Assembly (NCBI GenBank): GCA_947306845.1
Contig: CAMZHP010000126.1
Span: 1-8,472, forward strand
Reading direction: 5' to 3'
Source: an uncultured Prevotellaceae bacterium
GTDB lineage: Bacteria; Bacteroidota; Bacteroidia; Bacteroidales; Bacteroidaceae
DNA length: 8,472 bases
The position numbers were made by a program, and so were the translations under genes. Positions 7,041 to 8,472 of the stretch are shown in pieces; positions within the stretch are counted from its first letter, which is position 1; the number at the start of each line of letters is the position of its first letter. A model generated the notes under the pieces. It was not told the origin of the DNA. It worked only from the letters and a program-made list of their open reading frames with translations, and ran no database searches.

Positions 7041-8472
7041 ATGAGCAATATTATCAAAAAACTGTTGGGATGTATGGCGCTGGCAATGATGTGCTCCGCC
7101 AATGCCTATTCACAGCAACTGAGCGGACATATATGGTCTACCGCCAACCAACCCATTGCGGATGCCGTCATCTCAAGTCCGGGATGCAAGACGGTACGCT
7201 CAGCAGAGGACGGAGCATTCACCATTGAGGGAGCAACCAAGGACAATCCTCTCACTGTCTGGCACGAAGGATTTTATCAAAAGGTGGTCTATATCAGTGA
7301 TGCCAACGCTACCAACCTTAACATCTATATGGTGGAGGAGGACAAGACCCGCTACAATGAAACTGTAGTCACACCTTTCGGAACGGAACAGGGCGAACAG
7401 TCAGTGGCCAGCATGGTGAATATCAACAGAAAGGATTTTGCCAAGGGGTCGCTCTCCGTTGACAATGCACTCAAGGGAGAAATACCAGGACTGCAGGTGA
7501 TCAACAAGAGCGGAATGACAGGTGAGGGCGCTTTCATGCAGATGAGAGGTGTGCGCTCGCTCGTGGCAGAGAATGCCCCGCTGATTGTCATCAACGGTGT
7601 GCCATATCTGCCCGATGCCAACCTCAGCCAGATCATAGGAGGCTATTCCAGGTCGTTCTTCCAAGGTCTCAACAACCTCGACATACGCAACATCACTGTG
7701 ATCAAGGGAGCTGAGGCTGCTGCCTATGGGTCGATGGGATCCAATGGAGTCATTATGATAGAGACCGACCAGGCCACCTCAGCGGACATGAACACCCGCA
7801 TTTCATTCTCTGCTATCGCAGGTATGAACTGGAACTCCAAACGCATCCCGCTTATGGGGGCGTCGGATTATAAAAACTACCTCAGTGATATAGGTCTGAC
7901 CTATTATCCCAATATGGAGGCGTTTTTCAATGACTTCAACTTCCTGCGTGACCCACAGGCCAACAAGGCATATCTTTACCAGTATGATACCAACTGGCAG
8001 GACGAAATCTACCGCAACAGCTCAACCATGGATTACCTTTTCCGAGTTGAGGGTGGTGACAACATCGCAAAATATAACATCTCTCTCGGATACATGGGCG
8101 ACCAAGGCACCATCATCAACACCAACAGCGACCGTTACAATGCCCAGATCAATGCATCAGTATTGGTGAGCAAGCAGTTTGAGATCAGGGCCAACATCAA
8201 CACGGCTTACCTCAAGGGACAGTACCAGGAACAGGGCTTGTCGGCGGAGACCAACCCGATATTGGCAGCTTACCGCCGTGCTCCTTTGCTTAATCCCCAA
8301 AAGAGTGATATGTATGGCAACCTCATCAACACTTATGCCAGTTACTGGTTTGGGGCAATAGAAAACGAGGATTTCATCGTCAGCAATCCTGTCTCACTGG
8401 TCAATACCATGAAGGGTAAAAACCGTCAGTATGACATGAATATGAAGGTGCACCTCATTTACAATCCTGTCC
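7041..8472 (+). CDS. Second SusC/RagA-family TonB-dependent transporter, N-terminal part (3' truncated by window)
   Basis: The frame is open from ATG 7041 to the window end, giving 477 residues of an expected 1,000 or more. Seen in order: a signal peptide with Lys6-Lys7, a hydrophobic core and a probable type I cleavage site near ANA-YS-QQ (22-25), with no lipobox; a carboxypeptidase-regulatory-like beta domain at about 26-97 (QLSGHIWS, PIADAVISSPG, SAEDGAFTIEG); a TonB-box-like segment YNETVVTPFG at 105-114; and a plug at about 117-241 with ALKGEIPGLQV, MQMRGVRSL, PLIVINGVPYLPD, NITVIKGAEAAAYGSMGSNG and VIMIET. Barrel strands begin near 252. No STN secretin/TonB domain precedes the regulatory-like domain, so direct signalling to an anti-sigma factor is not suggested. 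Residues 409-477 align by eye with the first ~80 visible residues of the upstream SusC, showing two separate transporters of the same family. No Shine-Dalgarno is evident. A paired SusD gene would be expected just beyond the window. Confidence 0.95.
   Translation, partial: MSNIIKKLLGCMALAMMCSANAYSQQLSGHIWSTANQPIADAVISSPGCKTVRSAEDGAFTIEGATKDNPLTVWHEGFYQKVVYISDANATNLNIYMVEEDKTRYNETVVTPFGTEQGEQSVASMVNINRKDFAKGSLSVDNALKGEIPGLQVINKSGMTGEGAFMQMRGVRSLVAENAPLIVINGVPYLPDANLSQIIGGYSRSFFQGLNNLDIRNITVIKGAEAAAYGSMGSNGVIMIETDQATSADMNTRISFSAIAGMNWNSKRIPLMGASDYKNYLSDIGLTYYPNMEAFFNDFNFLRDPQANKAYLYQYDTNWQDEIYRNSSTMDYLFRVEGGDNIAKYNISLGYMGDQGTIINTNSDRYNAQINASVLVSKQFEIRANINTAYLKGQYQEQGLSAETNPILAAYRRAPLLNPQKSDMYGNLINTYASYWFGAIENEDFIVSNPVSLVNTMKGKNRQYDMNMKVHLIYNPV

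Overview
The window looks like part of a Bacteroidales (Bacteroidota) polysaccharide- or nutrient-utilisation locus. The evidence is a SusC-like TonB-dependent transporter followed by a SusD-like lipoprotein, several lipoproteins with acidic residues just after the lipobox cysteine, and start codons mostly without a clear Shine-Dalgarno sequence. Roughly even base composition would fit a Prevotella-like or related gut/oral Bacteroidales. The genus cannot be fixed from the sequence.

Layout, all on the + strand: (1) 1-1980, the C-terminal part of a SusC/RagA-type outer-membrane transporter whose 5' end lies outside the window; (2) 1993-3570, a complete SusD/RagB-type lipoprotein; (3) 3587-5299, a lipoprotein with two fasciclin (FAS1) domains and a C-terminal beta-rich domain; (4) 5313-7019, a second, more divergent FAS1-like lipoprotein with a beta-rich C-terminal domain; (5) 7041 to the end, the N-terminal 477 residues of a second SusC-type transporter, cut by the window edge. 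The gaps between genes are 12, 16, 13 and 21 bp, with no terminator or promoter visible. The five genes are therefore most simply read as one transcript.

Inferred working model: SusC-A with SusD forms an outer-membrane import complex. The two FAS1 lipoproteins occupy the place where classical Sus loci carry the SusE/SusF surface glycan-binding proteins, so they may act as accessory surface ligand-binding or adhesion proteins. A second transporter module starts directly after them. No glycoside hydrolase, lyase, sulfatase, peptidase or regulator lies in the window, so the substrate cannot be deduced. No RNA genes, mobile elements, CRISPR arrays or notable repeats were seen, and no gene-free stretch exceeds 21 bp.
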